From Calycina herbarum (Eukaryota > Ascomycota > Leotiomycetes > Helotiales > Pezizellaceae), in NCBI GenBank assembly GCA_001414485.1, contig LLEY01000002.1, positions 186,001 to 250,000 on the forward strand: a stretch of 64,000 bases of DNA. The letters run 5' to 3'. The notes below the pieces were generated by a model. The model was given only the letters and a program-made list of their open reading frames with translations. It searched no databases and was not told the origin of the DNA. This document shows positions 23,053-34,380 of the stretch, piece by piece. How positions within the stretch are numbered: the first letter of the stretch is position 1; every line of letters begins with the position of its first letter. Position numbers and translations under genes: made by a program.

Positions 23053-24381
23053 ATGGTAGAGTCGATGATGTGGTTGTCGCAGAGTTGGAGGGACGGAAAA
23101 TCCCACAGGAGAAAATCATGCATTGTCTCCCCTCTTCTGGTAACGTCACTCTCCAGGGCAACGCACGCAACAGTTTTATGCGGCACACGAAGAGTCTCCT
23201 GGGAAGTGATTTCTAACACACTGAAGGGATTGCATTCCCAGAATATATCTAAAACGTCACATTCTATGCAGCATGTTGTCTCACTCAGAGGGTTTCGCCA
23301 AAGGGAATCACAGAGAAATTGGGGTCGCCATCAATAAACAGTCGCTGCTCAAGGTCTTCAAATCCAAGAGACAAGATCTATGCAATTATTGGTTTGGCCT
23401 CTGATGGAGTAGACCTTGTAGCCACCCCAAGTTACCGACTAGATCCCGACTATGTATTCATCAATACGACAAAGAGGATGCTAGAAATGCACCCAAAAAA
23501 TCTCTCGTGGATATTAGTTGCACATCGCACCACTAGGCCGAGAGAGGGTTGGCCATCGTGGGCTCCTCATTGGGAAACTTTGCAGGAGAACATTCCTCGT
23601 TGGGCAATCAATGAGATTCGAGACCTTCACGACCTACAGAAATCGATACCAAAAACTCCTATACTTCGATACCCTGCCCTCGAGGTCTCCGTTACGATTT
23701 TGGACACCATTGATGGAATGTTCAGCACATTTTCGTACGCTAATAAGGAAAGCTACCGTCCGGTCCGACTTCAGCACAACAATAATCCTGATTTGAAACA
23801 GCAAGCGAAAGATATATTTTCAGAACTTTATGATGCTATGGTTGGCACTCGATCCAAAAACGACATTTACGATTACAAGACTTCAGCTTATGCTTTCTAC
23901 TTGTATTGTGACGCAACAACAAAACAGAACATACGTCCCAGAGAGGCTTACGAAAATGTCGCAGATTTTGATTGGGCCCGCGTAAATAGTGCCACTCTTC
24001 TTCATGGAAAGCCCATGGTAGAAGATGCCGGAGACCCAACCGTATTTGGAAACCCAACCTTTGGAATCAAACGAAAGGGAAAGCAATCGGAAGTCCTACA
24101 CAAAATGGAGACCTTGCGAGATAGTATTTTCGAGGCGGATCGAATGAAAATGAGACTCGTGATAACACTTTGCGTTGGTTTATCGTGATGCCGAAGTCGG
24201 TGACCATATTTGTCGTATAGATGGATGTGACGTCCTCGTGGTACTGCGACCGAGAAAAGACCGTAGCTTTTGTTTTGTGGGGGACGTGGCAGTTGACGCC
24301 TTTCCATCGGAAACCTTGGAGGCGAGAATCCAGTTGGCGAAAACGTGCAAGAGGGAAATTCAGCGACTTTTTATCTATTGA
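23053..24381 (+). pseudogene. HET-domain (heterokaryon incompatibility) protein relic
   Basis: Relic of a HET-type allorecognition gene in three frames. Segment one (23053-23337) contains VLCGTRRVSWEVISNTLKGL, typical of the middle of HET domains. Segment two (23319-24188) contains SNPRDKIYAIIGLAS, the almost universal DPRDKIYA-type motif that ends the HET domain, followed by the HPKNLSWILVAHR and GWPSWAPHW phrases of the adjoining region. Segment three (from about 24175) has YRDAEVGDHICRIDGCDVLVVLR, the usual C-terminal 'GD-vrGa-P-vLR' module, and VGDVAVDAFP. At least two frameshifts separate them. The N-terminal start of the HET domain is not found; the MITE lies just upstream. Confidence 0.75.
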
Positions 24382-24599
24382 ATTCACATCTAGACCTTCT
24401 ATTTCATATGCAAAATTCTTTCAAGACAGTGTCATGGCTCTTGAAGTGGTGTGGTCTGTCGAAGAGAAAAGAAGTTTGAGCATTGTGTCGAACCAGCCCC
24501 AAACCAGAGTCGCTTACGAGAGCAATACTGTTGAGGTTCTGCCCTGGCCCCTTTACGACTTTCATTATTTCGAAACGTAGTTTTGTCCAAAGACATTGA

Positions 24600-25683
24600 T
24601 CTTTTGTTGTTAGATCTGGTGTTTCGAGAAAGGATTATAAGGCGTCGCCCAAAGTTACCAAAGGATCCTCTTGTAAGCCTCGTCCGTTAAACATGACCGT
24701 CATCGTGCTCCTCTTGAGAAGATTGTAAGCTATGATAACGGCAATAATGGGGATTGAAAGTAGAACTCTACAACTTTCCGGAAATTCTTCACTTAGACAG
24801 TAGCTTAAATCTAAATGCTGTTGTACAATCTGCCCCTTGGTGTTCTTAATGTCAATTATTCCTAGAACTTCAGCAAGATCAACCTTTCGTGGTTGTGACA
24901 ACGTGTCGAAGTAGAGAATAGAAGTGTACTCGAACTTGGCTTTACCATCACAACATCTTTCCGATCTGTCATGAAGTTCTTCGAATATCTCTTCTCACAG
25001 TCATCCCTTTCTAGCCTAGTAAAGTTTGAGCGTTTTCTGTGAACTCTGCCATAGATCTCCAATGCCTCTGGATCAAAAGCTCCCCCAGTGAATTCTAGCC
25101 CTTCTGAAAGTAGCAAAAATTCTGGTTTTGTGACAAGAGAGCTGTATTCGTATGCATTGGTCATCGAGAATGTTGAAGAGTTGTACAGCAGGTGGAGAGG
25201 TATCGAGCTAAGAGCCAGTAACAACCACATGCACGATCGTTTTGGTGATATACTACTAAGGTTGCCCATGCTTTGGAGGCCAATACACAAGGATTTTCCA
25301 TTCGAATTTGCCTCATCTACATCAGATCGGGTTGGCGAAGTCAGTATTTGCATACAATAATTGCTTGCACTCAAGCTCGCATTGCTGATTAAGTTAATTG
25401 CCACATGGCACCAGAGTATGACCATTGAAGAGGTTTCATAGTTTCCTTGGTAGAGAAAAGCAAAACAATCGAGTTTCTGGCAACGTGCGACGGCGCAGAT
25501 CATAAAAGTAACATTAGCTAGCAAGGTTGATACAGCAAGTAACGTGCAATCCAGAATGCCCATTTTCCATCCCGAAAGACGTGCTTTTCGCCATGTTTTA
25601 GTTCTTTTGATGGGCTCATAGTTTTCATTTCGACATGTATGGGCATTATCAAGTAACAGAAGAGGGTTTGTCGTTGTTATATG
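24600..25683 (-). pseudogene. DUF6536-like fungal membrane protein relic, N-terminal part
   Basis: Opens at about 25683 and reads KARLSGWKMGILDCTLLAVS, then SASNYCMQILTSPTRSDVDE and SSIPLHLLYNSSTFSMTNAY, which match the family's signature of a first membrane segment, the SASNY-MQ-L-SPTR motif and the SSIP-HLLYNS segment. A frameshift near 24900 leads to another frame containing FPESCRVLLSIPIIAVIIAYNLLK and DPLVTLGDAL. An in-frame TAA near 24635 interrupts the following SFLETPDLTTKDQCLW. Family proteins are about twice this length; the C-terminal half is absent, and the relic meets the HET relic tail to tail. The substrate or role of the family is unknown to me. Confidence 0.72.
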
Positions 25684-26480
25684 TTATATGTTGCGAGTCC
25701 TTGAATATCAAGCTGAGTGGCCATCTGAAGCAGAAATCTCTATCAAGTGGTCATTAGTCTCAGGTAGTATGAGTTTGGAACTAGAGCCCTACTTGTGATA
25801 TACCAGGTCACTTCTGGAACCATCAAAGTCTAACAAGTTTTTCGATTTAATATCTACATAGAGGGGTAGAGGGGACGTAAGAATATCGTAGTCTTGCGGG
25901 AAACGACAATGATAGTCAGAAGCTCTCAACGGCTCATTCAGTGTGGGCATCTTTCTCCATGGAAATGCAGATCAAAGCAAAATCGATTGTGGACCGTCTA
26001 AAAAGGCGAGAAGTTTTGGTAAAATGTGACCAAGGAAAAATGGGTTCTTTACAAGTCTTTAATTGGGACCAAAAGACTTTAGTCCTAGCATTACAGCGAG
26101 CTGAACTTGGTGGCTCAAACAAGCTGCACAATCCTACTAGCAGATTCAACGCAGCATCCCCCAAGACTTGGCAAAATCACACAACCGTCACCAATCTGGT
26201 ACATTTCCATACATTTGAGTTTTCACCAAACTAGATCTTTTTGAAAGTGCCTCACCGCGCCTCTCGAGTTACTTTGTGTACATCATGATTGGTTCTTGTG
26301 GGAACTTTTAACCAAAAACGGCGGCCCCCAAATCCTCCGTCTCGGATCAATGTGCGAAAGGTGCAAATCTCCCATGCGCTAAAGAGTCTTGGGAGTCGGC
26401 CATGCACTGAAGTTGCTTTATGATGACTGGAGTTCATGGCAACATCACATTTTTAGAAGTGGGTTTCAACAATTAAAGGG
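25684..26480. other. Region without a supported gene
   Basis: A 97-codon frame at 25941-26234 on the plus strand has no recognisable motif. The DUF6536-like relic may have had upstream exons here, but I could not see one. Confidence 0.4.
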
Positions 26481-27363
26481 CTATATCCATGTTTCTGTCA
26501 CAATCCACTTTCCGCCCCTACTTGAAACTGATGAAAGGCCATTGATCATTCTCCTCGAACTATCGGTAGACTCTTTGTCGTAAGTTGTATTCGTAGGAAC
26601 CGATGTCTTAGATCTATCAACTTTCCTGGCAGACAAAATCTCTATGCTGAATAAGGAAGTCAACCCGTTTCGATAGAGTCGACGACCAAGATAAAACATA
26701 GATGGGAGACAGATAAAGAAGATAGTGATAGGAGTCTCGCAGCTAGACCAGTACATAGCAGGAATTCCCGCATAAGTGAAGTCCGTTTGCAGATCTTTTT
26801 TCGTTTTGAGAACAGTGATAAGACGACCTGCTGCTATGACCACAGTGCTACACACCAAACGGTCAGCTCTATCTAAAGAAGAGAAGAGGGGTCATAAGAA
26901 AAGTCGCGTACGAATAACATCACACGAAGATAAGAATAACAAGAAACTCCTTCAATCCGCTCATCCGAAGTGCCCACAACATCGGAAGCGGCAGCAAAAG
27001 AATGACGATATCGATCACAATACTCGAAACAGCAGCTCCAATCCACCATCCAAAAACTAATGCTTGACCTCCCCACAGCGCCCATCGAAACCAACTTATC
27101 CAATTCTACGTTCATAAAATAGCAGCGCTGCACTTTTCGCGATTGTGAGACAGGTGTAGCATAGGAAGTAAGCGGCGAAATTTGATTTCGAAATCGTGTC
27201 AAGTTTTCCGGGGTTAAGAGCGTAGACATGTCGCTCGAGCCCAAAATCGCAAGATAACAGCAAGGGTGGGGATGAAAATCATGAAGATTTCAAAAACCCT
27301 CACCGGTGACCCGAGATTCTCTGCCAGCTTCTCGGCTGAGAATTCTGGTTGTATTGAGGCCAT
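26481..27363 (-). pseudogene. Fungal rhodopsin-domain integral membrane protein relic
   Basis: Pieces in the right order for the seven-helix fungal rhodopsin-domain family. The first is MASIQPEFSAEKLAENLGSP followed by a helix ending ILRFWARA (from ATG at 27363). In another frame come GLERHVYALNPGKLD and CLTIAKSAALLFYERR; then WWIGAAVSSIVIDIVILLLP; then AAGRLITVLKTKKDLQTDFT and FFICLPSMFYLGRR (26481-26858). Helix 2 and the loop before the fifth helix are missing, which introns alone do not explain because the pieces abut within 10-50 bases. Internal deletions plus frameshifts make it a pseudogene. One intron may remain near 26860-26900. Confidence 0.68.
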
Positions 27364-28921
27364 GATAGTCGTCACTTCCTGGAACCGCGACAAACTGCGG
27401 AGTGGCTGACATATATACTTCGTGAGTGTTGCCAGAGATTGTCCCCCTGCAGTCCAAAAACATAAAGTCAAGTAAGATGATTATTTAAATGTTACGCATA
27501 TTGGGAATTTCAAGATTATAAGTAATCACTTGCATGGTGAGACTTCGCTGCAATGCTGCATGAGGCTCATTGGTGTGGTTGTACAAATGTAGTCTAATTT
27601 GAGACAGGAATTCTATTTGCTCATCCACTCCTTGCTTGAGATTTCGAGGTTGTTTTTGAAACGGAGCTCAGTGAGATGGCCGCTGGTTGGAAATGATCGC
27701 CTGAGTTCTCACGTAAGATGGAGGGTTGGCTTGCGATGGACAAAAGATCGGCAGTAAATACATCTGGTTTACACCTTCCCTGTCTGCCTAGCTCTCGTTA
27801 TTCCAGCTTTTTGGGTTAATTCAAAGAAATTATTCTAGAACAATAAAATATTGCCCTAATTGTAGGCCGTGGCACTACTAGCCCTTTGCAAGCTCAGGGA
27901 GCAGGTTCATTTAATTAGACTCTTATATTCAAATGGATTGTGTGGCTTGCGTGAGAAAATGATAAAAGACTCCGTAAGGCACTTCAAACTCGTCTAAATT
28001 TAAGTGTGTAGCTTGAATACGAAATGCAGATGTAATTATAAATGAACCTACCTTCTCCTGAGCTTCCACGCCTACGATTAGGTGTTTTAAAACAATCAAG
28101 TCTAATTGTCCTAAGTATGTGGAAGTTAGGCTAATCAGTGCCACTTTTAATAGCTACCGCAAGGCAGTTAGTTACACAACGACTACATATAATTTAAATT
28201 GGACCTTGGCGTTGAATCCCTGGTGGTGCTTACTCATAGTTCTTACTCATAGTTCATTGTTTCTACATAGTTGGTGGAAGCAAGAGGTCTTTAATGGTTA
28301 TTGGTTGCAGATAGGGGGATGGAATAAGCGAGGTCTTGGACTGTTGACCGTCACTGTCAGAGGTTAAATAAAAAAACTATGAATGGGTCTCAACAGTATG
28401 TCACATATTGAGAGTGTTCTAAAATATGATTCTCCTCTATTATTTGCCTTTCTGATACGTTGGAAACATCATGGTAACGAAACTTGGTCAGTGAGTTGAG
28501 AACATCAGCTGGTTTGTTTTGGAGAAGTAAACATTACGTCATGAGAATAAATACGGGCCACTTCAAGCCAATGAAAGGTTCACATCAGTCACACAGGTCT
28601 CAAGAATACTCGTCCCGAAATCAATTTTTTTATTGTGGGAGATTAACTAGCAAGAAATCCCCACGGGTGAATAGCTGACAAGCCTGCAGCAAAAGACACT
28701 CAAATCCCCATCTGTAATTAATTTTCCATAACCCCAGAAAATCTCCCCAGCAAATATCGAAAGACACCAAACTATCTGATTACCAGCGAAAGACTTGCAG
28801 TCATTGCCAAGTAGAAGGCTTAGAACCTAACATCTTCCTCCGTGACCAAAAAGATGAGGAAACATCCAGAAAAGAAATACTCGAAGTTCCGAATTTGCCC
28901 ACAAGAGTACTTTGGCTCGGT
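27364..28921. other. Intergenic, no gene seen
   Basis: Moderately AT-rich with only short unrelated frames. The last 200 bases should include the 3' UTR of the secreted-protein gene. Confidence 0.5.
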
Positions 28922-29685
28922 TTACTTGGCGGGGCAGCCGGCACCACCTTGGGTCTGCTTGACTATGATGTTGTAGTCTACCGATGGATTAGTAACAGAT
29001 AGCTAGATAACGAAAGCTGTGAGAAGATTGGAAGGAGATTTTCTCTAGTATTGTAAGAAATTATCACTTACGATCCGTATCAAACTCCTGACCGCAGACA
29101 CGCCAAGTGTTGCTGCCGAATATATCAAACCAAGAGCATCTGTCAATAATATCTTGGGCGTAGGATGCCAAGTAGTCGCAGTTAGGCTCAATCCGATAAT
29201 CATTCTAAAAAAAGAAAAGGTAAGTGACTCGAAGCTAGTTGATTTCGCGGAATTAAAATGATTGCGGTTCAAAACTTACATCGTTGCACAAGACGATCTC
29301 GGCATTCTCCTCGCATGCGATCTGGACGCATCGACGACCCTCAATGGCACACTTTGTTCCCAAAGCAATCAAGCGGTCGATGTTACGGTCAATGTAGAAT
29401 TGTGGAACATATTCCCAGCTGGGTTGATCAAGCTCAGTGCTGCAGCAGCGAGCACCTTGTTACGTTGATATTAGCAAACAAATGTATCGGGCTTCATAGT
29501 TAGAATATATCTTACTTTACTTGCTGGAGCACGTCCCTTGAGAACCTCGAGAACCTCGGCGGATGCTGGAGTTGCAGATACCTAATTACACTTTGTCAGA
29601 TCAAGATAGATAGAGTGTGTTAATAGAGCCTTGCCATGAAAGAAAAAAGGCCAAGCAAGGCCATGACCATCATGAGAAGCTTCAT
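28922..29685 (-). CDS. Small secreted cysteine-rich protein, effector candidate (5 exons)
   Basis: Predicted secreted protein of 158 aa with 10 Cys in the mature part. Exons: 29685-29635, 29581-29521, 29455-29280, 29204-29072, 28977-28922 (477 nt in total). It starts with a signal peptide (MKLLMMVMALLGLFSFM, then VSATPASA; cleavage near VSA-TP). The mature part has ARCCSTEL, GTKCAIEGRRCVQIACEENA, EPNCDYL, DRCSWFD, WRVCGQEF and ends GGAGCPAK; five disulfides are possible. Intron 1 is GC-AG (GCAAGG...AATTAG); introns 2-4 are GT-AG with GTAAAG, GTAAGT and GTAAGT. Frame closure across five exons and even Cys number support the model. I do not recognise the family, so a role at the host interface is an inference from size, secretion signal and Cys content. 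It is the only apparently intact gene in a stretch of relics. Confidence 0.82.
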
Positions 29686-29830
29686 GATTGAAGTGGGCTA
29701 TTGAATAACAGGGATCCGTTTGTGTTGGTTGAGTGTTGAGAGGGAGAAAGAGAGATAGTAGGAATTGTAAGTAGGGTGTTGAGTGTCGTGTATGTTGGAG
29801 AAGGCGGGGATGGTAGGAAGGAGCAGGAAA

Positions 29831-29836
29831 TTTATA
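29831..29836 (-). promoter_or_regulatory. Possible TATA box of the secreted-protein gene
   Basis: The minus strand reads CTATAAATTT about 150 bases before the ATG at 29685, a usual distance for a fungal TATA element. No experimental support; AT-rich context weakens it. Confidence 0.3.
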
Positions 29837-30470
29837 GACAAAAATTCTGAGGGGCACACCTCTTAAGCGAGATTGTATGTGTGACCAAGTGGCCATGCTT
29901 TAGGCTATTCACTCATTCCTGCTATGGCCTATAGGGGTTCTGTATATATGACAATGTTGGGTGAATAGACCTGTGTCACATGGGAGCCACATGGGGGCAT
30001 TGTTAGATTCAAGTAGTCGGTTGGCATTTCCATGAGGCTCAAATGAAAAGTGCGGGGTATAGTTAAAGCACGGATAAAGACTATCTAGCAAGGTACTTTT
30101 TGTCGAGTGAATCGGTGAATGGAATCGATATTCAATGGAAACAAAGAGGATGTAGTTACTTGCTATGTAATAAAACAATTGTTCTTCATGGAAACTTCTG
30201 CAAAATGGGTCCTCAAGCAGTATACTACTATAAAGCCATTCTCCAATGCCGAAATTTATTTATTGTCGACTCTCAACCGGCGTCCTTGGACAGCTAACCT
30301 CCCAGTAACACACCTAACCAGCAAAATAATTCGGGAATGCCACGTTCTCATGAGCCATGTGAGAGCTGTGAGTTGAAACTTCCCCCCACAGCTTTAAACG
30401 CTGCAAAATATCGCACCGCAACTGACAGATTTCTTCCCCTGATGAGGGACACTTAAAGGTTCAAAGACAG

Positions 30471-31691
30471 TTAGAAGGAAGGGTTGGATGGGACATTTGG
30501 AGTTGGAGGGAGGAAGAATAAGAAGTGCTTGATGTTATAGCTAGACTCGAAATTTCCAGCACACAATGGGCTCGGTTCAAATTGAATCCTTGAACATCTC
30601 TCGTCAAAATTTGCCAAATTCTCCTTGATGACATCATTACTACCATAATAGCACTCGAACCGTGACACGAATGTAAATATTAGTGTAACATAACTATAAC
30701 CCCCTGCAGCTCTGACCGATGCATCTGCAGTCCACTCAAGAAAACTGATCATGAGACAGCAACCACCCTCCTTGCACTTTCCAACAACATTAAATGCACT
30801 CGGCTCCACCTTCCTAGCACCCTGAAGCATCATCTCCACCATACCAGGCGAAAATGCAGTCTGATCTAGTTCACCCATAAGATAAGTTGAGGGTATATCA
30901 ATCCAAACTGCATCCGTTGCTGTGCTAAAATAAACCCCAAGACTTTGATGAACAAGTTGAGCAGCTAGCTCATCTCCTTTAGCTAACGAAAGATCATTGT
31001 AGAAGACATTCTTTGCCTCTTCGTGGGGAACGGAGACAGTTCCGTTCTAAGTCGCTGTTAGCTGTCTGTAATACTTAGATTTGGAGACTTCATCGATTAG
31101 GAGAGGCATCACAAGCACCCCCGTGTTGGTTTCTCATCTCGTGATCAAATTTCATCCATTCTGGAAATTGACTGAATGTCCCTTTCGGAGTAGCCTGGAA
31201 CCCAGCGGGCGTTGCAAACCCGTTAATCACAACATATCTCATGACCCCTCCCTTCAAGCCTTTTGCCTCGCGTTCCTTCTTACCAAGACTCACTGGAGCT
31301 TCCCCACTAGGAAGACCCGAATAAGAATGTACGACTAAAACAATTTCCTTTTCATTTGAGACGAGCTCGGTGAGGCATTTTCGGATTGCAGAGACATCTT
31401 CACTAAAGCTTTCGATGGGTGGTGTAGCACCAACAGAGGGAAGGGAGAGATCTAACGTAGGGAAACCAAGTTTTATAAGAATGGCGCTGACACCGGAGTA
31501 GATACCGGGTTTGGCCAAGCACCCGGGACAAGAACGAATGTTGGCTTGGACATGATTGATCTGGTCGAAATTACTCGTGAGAGCTTTGGAAACTTATTGT
31601 GCTGGGGATTGGAGGTCGATTTAAGTGGGTAGAAGCAAGGTTTTGTCAAACTGAATGCTGCAGTTGTGTTGACTAGGCAAGTAAACAACAT
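30471..31691 (-). pseudogene. Alpha/beta-hydrolase relic
   Basis: Starts at ATG 31691 with a leader-like N-terminus, or at the internal ATG 31553 (MSKPTFVLVPGAW), the usual opening of fungal AB-hydrolase-1 proteins with the oxyanion-hole motif. A one-base frameshift near 31513 moves to the frame containing KPGIYSGVSAILIKLGFPT, the nucleophile elbow VVHSYSGLPSGEAPVSLG and YVVINGFATPAGF. After a likely intron (branch CTAAC, acceptor CTTAG at about 31050; no convincing in-phase donor) the frame continues NGTVSVPHEEAKNVFYNDLS to SFLEWTADASVRAAGG. The catalytic His expected in the SHCPMIS-like end motif is absent (GCCLMIS), and the usual stop after AAGG is missing. Frameshift, lost His and unclear splice donor point to a pseudogene. 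Confidence 0.68.
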
Positions 31692-32185
31692 AATGGTGCA
31701 CCAATCAGTTCAGTAAAATTGCGGATAATCAAGCAAATTGAGCAGCCCGGTTGTTTCACTCCCGTTTAGATTTCATACCTTACGCGGAAACAATCTGCAA
31801 GAAAGAGGCGTATTGCTCGTTACTTTGAGTCTAATGAAGCCGATAGTTTGTTGGTAAGATTACGATTTTGGCAACATGTTGGCTGACACAATTTTGCACT
31901 ACCTATTTTACTCAGTAGAACAACTAAGAGAAATTCAAAAATAAAAAGTTCCATGAAAACAATCGTAGACGTGAGAGGAAGAATATCGTTATCACGTGAT
32001 AGGGTCATTGGTCTTTCCTTGATTTTGCTTGTCATTTACAGACTTCAGATTTACTGTTGAGTGGAGTCCGAATCATTGAAAATAACGTTTGTTCGACCAC
32101 CAAATTTCCATTGCACTAGAATATGATATATCAGCATTTGCCTGTCGGAAAAAATTGGGGACTGCAATGATTGGATTCTCCCACC
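31692..32185. other. Intergenic, no gene seen
   Basis: Short AT-rich spacer between the hydrolase relic and the 3' end of the Ulp1-like gene. No open frame of note. Confidence 0.5.
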
Positions 32186-33445
32186 TCATAGGCGAGGATT
32201 CTCTTTCACCGCTTCAGTAGTATAACACTTACATGTATTCCTAACAACCAACATCCTCTTAAACCCTCTATCCTCACGATGACTTCCGAGATCATCATCT
32301 GCCATAAATCCAACTTGTGGGACGGGTCCTTTCCCAAGAACTGCAAAATACAAACTCCTCAAATCAGGAAGTCGCGTAAAACCCGGTCTTAATTCTACCA
32401 ACTGACCCCCAACAAACCGGTACACCGGGTCAGGATTGACGTAATCCGACCCCCCAAGCCGATAAGCAAACGTTCCACTTTCATCGTTGTCATCACTTGT
32501 TTGATCAAACACTTCAAATCTGCCGTGTAACAGTTCCAACGCTGCTCTTCTTGCTTTGTGTTCATATGGCTTGGAACTGATCAAAAAATTGAGTTCAGGT
32601 TCTCGGATGGCTGTGGAGAAATGATCGGATGTGTTGAGAGAAATATCGAGCCAGTTGTGGATTTCGTAGCTGAAGGCAATGGACATTGCATTGGCCATTA
32701 TCGCGATATATGATGTGTTGATGTCGAGTACCTGTTGCGAGGCTGCAGTCCATCGCACTCGCCACTCTAATGGATTGAATCGACCACCGACATGAACGAA
32801 TACGAGTTTGAGTATTTTGGAGAGGAGATTGGGGATTGAATCATTTGGAAACCCAGAACTAGAGATAGAGCTGGAAGACGGATCGAGGATATCAACAGTC
32901 CGATAAAGAGGGGAGATAACCAGGAGGCCGGGTCGAGCGATGTTATGGACGCCGAGTACAAAAGGGATAAAAATGAACTTCGTCTTGAAGAATTGTATGC
33001 CAGTATTGACTAGAAGTTGTGATGCCTCCTTGTACCTTTCTTGCTCTATGAAATGCAAGAATTCGGAGTAAAGAGCTGCACTGTAAGGCGGGTCAAGTGG
33101 GTTGTTTCCATAATATTGGTTCGAATATCGACAGATCATGAAAATGTACTTTTCAACTGGCTCAATGGTGATGGGATAATCCGCCCTCTCATCGAGGAGC
33201 TGTAGAATATCGGTTCGGTAGATGGGAACGAGATTATTAGACGAGTCGAAGGTTTGGCTGAGGATTTGGTTGGCGGTATCATTGATCCATGGGTTTCTCG
33301 TACTCTGAACATGCAAAAGACTCTTCTGGGCTGTGCTGATGTCCTTCCATTGCTTTTTCAGTTCCTCTGGCCTTGGAATGAGCTTATTGTTTCGTTGTAC
33401 AGGCTGCTGTTGCTGAAATTGTCTAGGCAGTTGCCCACCTAACAT
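32186..33445 (-). CDS. Ulp1/C48-like cysteine-protease fold, catalytic Cys replaced
   Basis: Intact 419-codon single exon. Residues about 155-265 show the pattern of Ulp1/SENP-type deSUMOylase domains: KFIFIPFVLGVHN and GLLVISPLYRTVDILDPS (compare the family's W-H-W-x-L-x-V-x-D...I-x-x-x-D-S), then QQVLDINTSYIAIMANAMSI, which aligns with Q-x-x-N-x-x-D-C-G-V-x-x-x-x-N-A. Candidate triad residues are H167 and D188, with oxyanion Gln Q238. The nucleophile position six residues after Q238 is T244 in NTS instead of Cys in DCG. It is therefore probably a non-proteolytic relative or an early pseudoenzyme. Gln-rich N-terminus, 419 aa, ATG at 33445 (MLGGQLPRQFQQQQ). It is not RIP-mutated although the 25-kb RIP block starts 1 kb away. 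The family call is by pattern only. Confidence 0.6.
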   Translation of the reverse strand: MLGGQLPRQFQQQQPVQRNNKLIPRPEELKKQWKDISTAQKSLLHVQSTRNPWINDTANQILSQTFDSSNNLVPIYRTDILQLLDERADYPITIEPVEKYIFMICRYSNQYYGNNPLDPPYSAALYSEFLHFIEQERYKEASQLLVNTGIQFFKTKFIFIPFVLGVHNIARPGLLVISPLYRTVDILDPSSSSISSSGFPNDSIPNLLSKILKLVFVHVGGRFNPLEWRVRWTAASQQVLDINTSYIAIMANAMSIAFSYEIHNWLDISLNTSDHFSTAIREPELNFLISSKPYEHKARRAALELLHGRFEVFDQTSDDNDESGTFAYRLGGSDYVNPDPVYRFVGGQLVELRPGFTRLPDLRSLYFAVLGKGPVPQVGFMADDDLGSHREDRGFKRMLVVRNTCKCYTTEAVKENPRL

Positions 33446-34106
33446 AATTTTGACAATTTTCTCTGCGGATCCTGAAAACGAAAACGGAGGATAACGACCT
33501 CAGCCATGAAAGCCACAGAATAACAAAGACCCAAAAGTTCCAAACTGGGTCTTGCGCTAGAGTTGAAAGGGTAAAAGCTTACTTGAAAACCTCTTTGTTT
33601 GACACATTAGGTAAGATAAAAAGACTGAGGCATGTTTTACAATGAGAAACAAATCAACGCCAAACTGTTTGCCAGGAAAGAGTTGATAGGAAACTTGCGC
33701 CTTGGAATAGAGAAGTACCAAACGACAATTCCGACAGTATGATTTGTACAGTAAATGTAAACCAAACGTAGAACTTATTGTAAGGAATTACATGAATTAT
33801 TATGAGACAGACTTCGAATAAACTCCTCACTCTGGGGTGGGGTATTCACAAACAAGCGCACAACCACCATACTCTTACAAAATCATAACTCCCAGAAACA
33901 GATAGGCCGTTAAAAAATCTCGAAAATATATACAGATAGTCAAGCACATAAGCTCTAGTGCAGCAGGCGAGAATATCTGACGATTCCAAGAGTGCTTGAA
34001 ACTTGAAAAGGTTCTTTGTTCCACGTGATTTGGCTGGAGGCAAGCGATGCCACATGTGATCTTGGCTTTCGCAGGGAAACAAGTATTACAAGAGTTTTCC
34101 AAAAAG
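33446..34106. other. Intergenic, no gene seen
   Basis: Ordinary AT-rich spacer upstream of the Ulp1-like gene. Frames at 33846-34213 have no family-like content. Confidence 0.45.
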
Positions 34107-34325
34107 TCAAGAGCCAAATATGTTATTGGTAACCTCGCTGATACTAAATCTCGAAAAAGTCGATATTGACCTGAGTTTCGGGGGGTGTGGTGAATCGGCA
34201 GAAAGCTCAGCAACAGCAGTAGGACTTCTAGTGAAAGTTTGACCGCTCAACCTTCTATTGTTGTTCTCATTCTTAAATGACGTCTTGCTTCTAGATTTCG
34301 TAAGTTTCGATAGCGTGCTCTCCAT
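34107..34325 (-). CDS. Short hypothetical open frame
   Basis: ATG at 34325, 72 codons, rich in Ser/Thr/Lys/Asn (MESTLSKLTKSRSKTS). The frame ends with SISEVTNNIFGS; a possible donor (GTTACC) near its end could extend it. No homologous family is recognised. It ends up immediately beside the repeat block, so it may be the 5' exon of a gene cut by the transposon insertion, or chance. Confidence 0.25.
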   Translation of the reverse strand: MESTLSKLTKSRSKTSFKNENNNRRLSGQTFTRSPTAVAELSADSPHPPKLRSISTFSRFSISEVTNNIFGS

Positions 34326-34380
34326 TTCGGTTCGCCCGGCTTCTCACTTAAGAACGAAGTCCGACTAACAGCGAAAGTAA

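Noticed and set aside
25941..26234. 97-codon plus-strand frame between the DUF6536 and rhodopsin relics
   Set aside because: No recognisable motif, no splice continuation seen and no neighbouring support.
30471..30878. Independent 135-codon gene
   Set aside because: Its first half is the C-terminal part of the alpha/beta-hydrolase; the rest is read-through past the usual end of the family.
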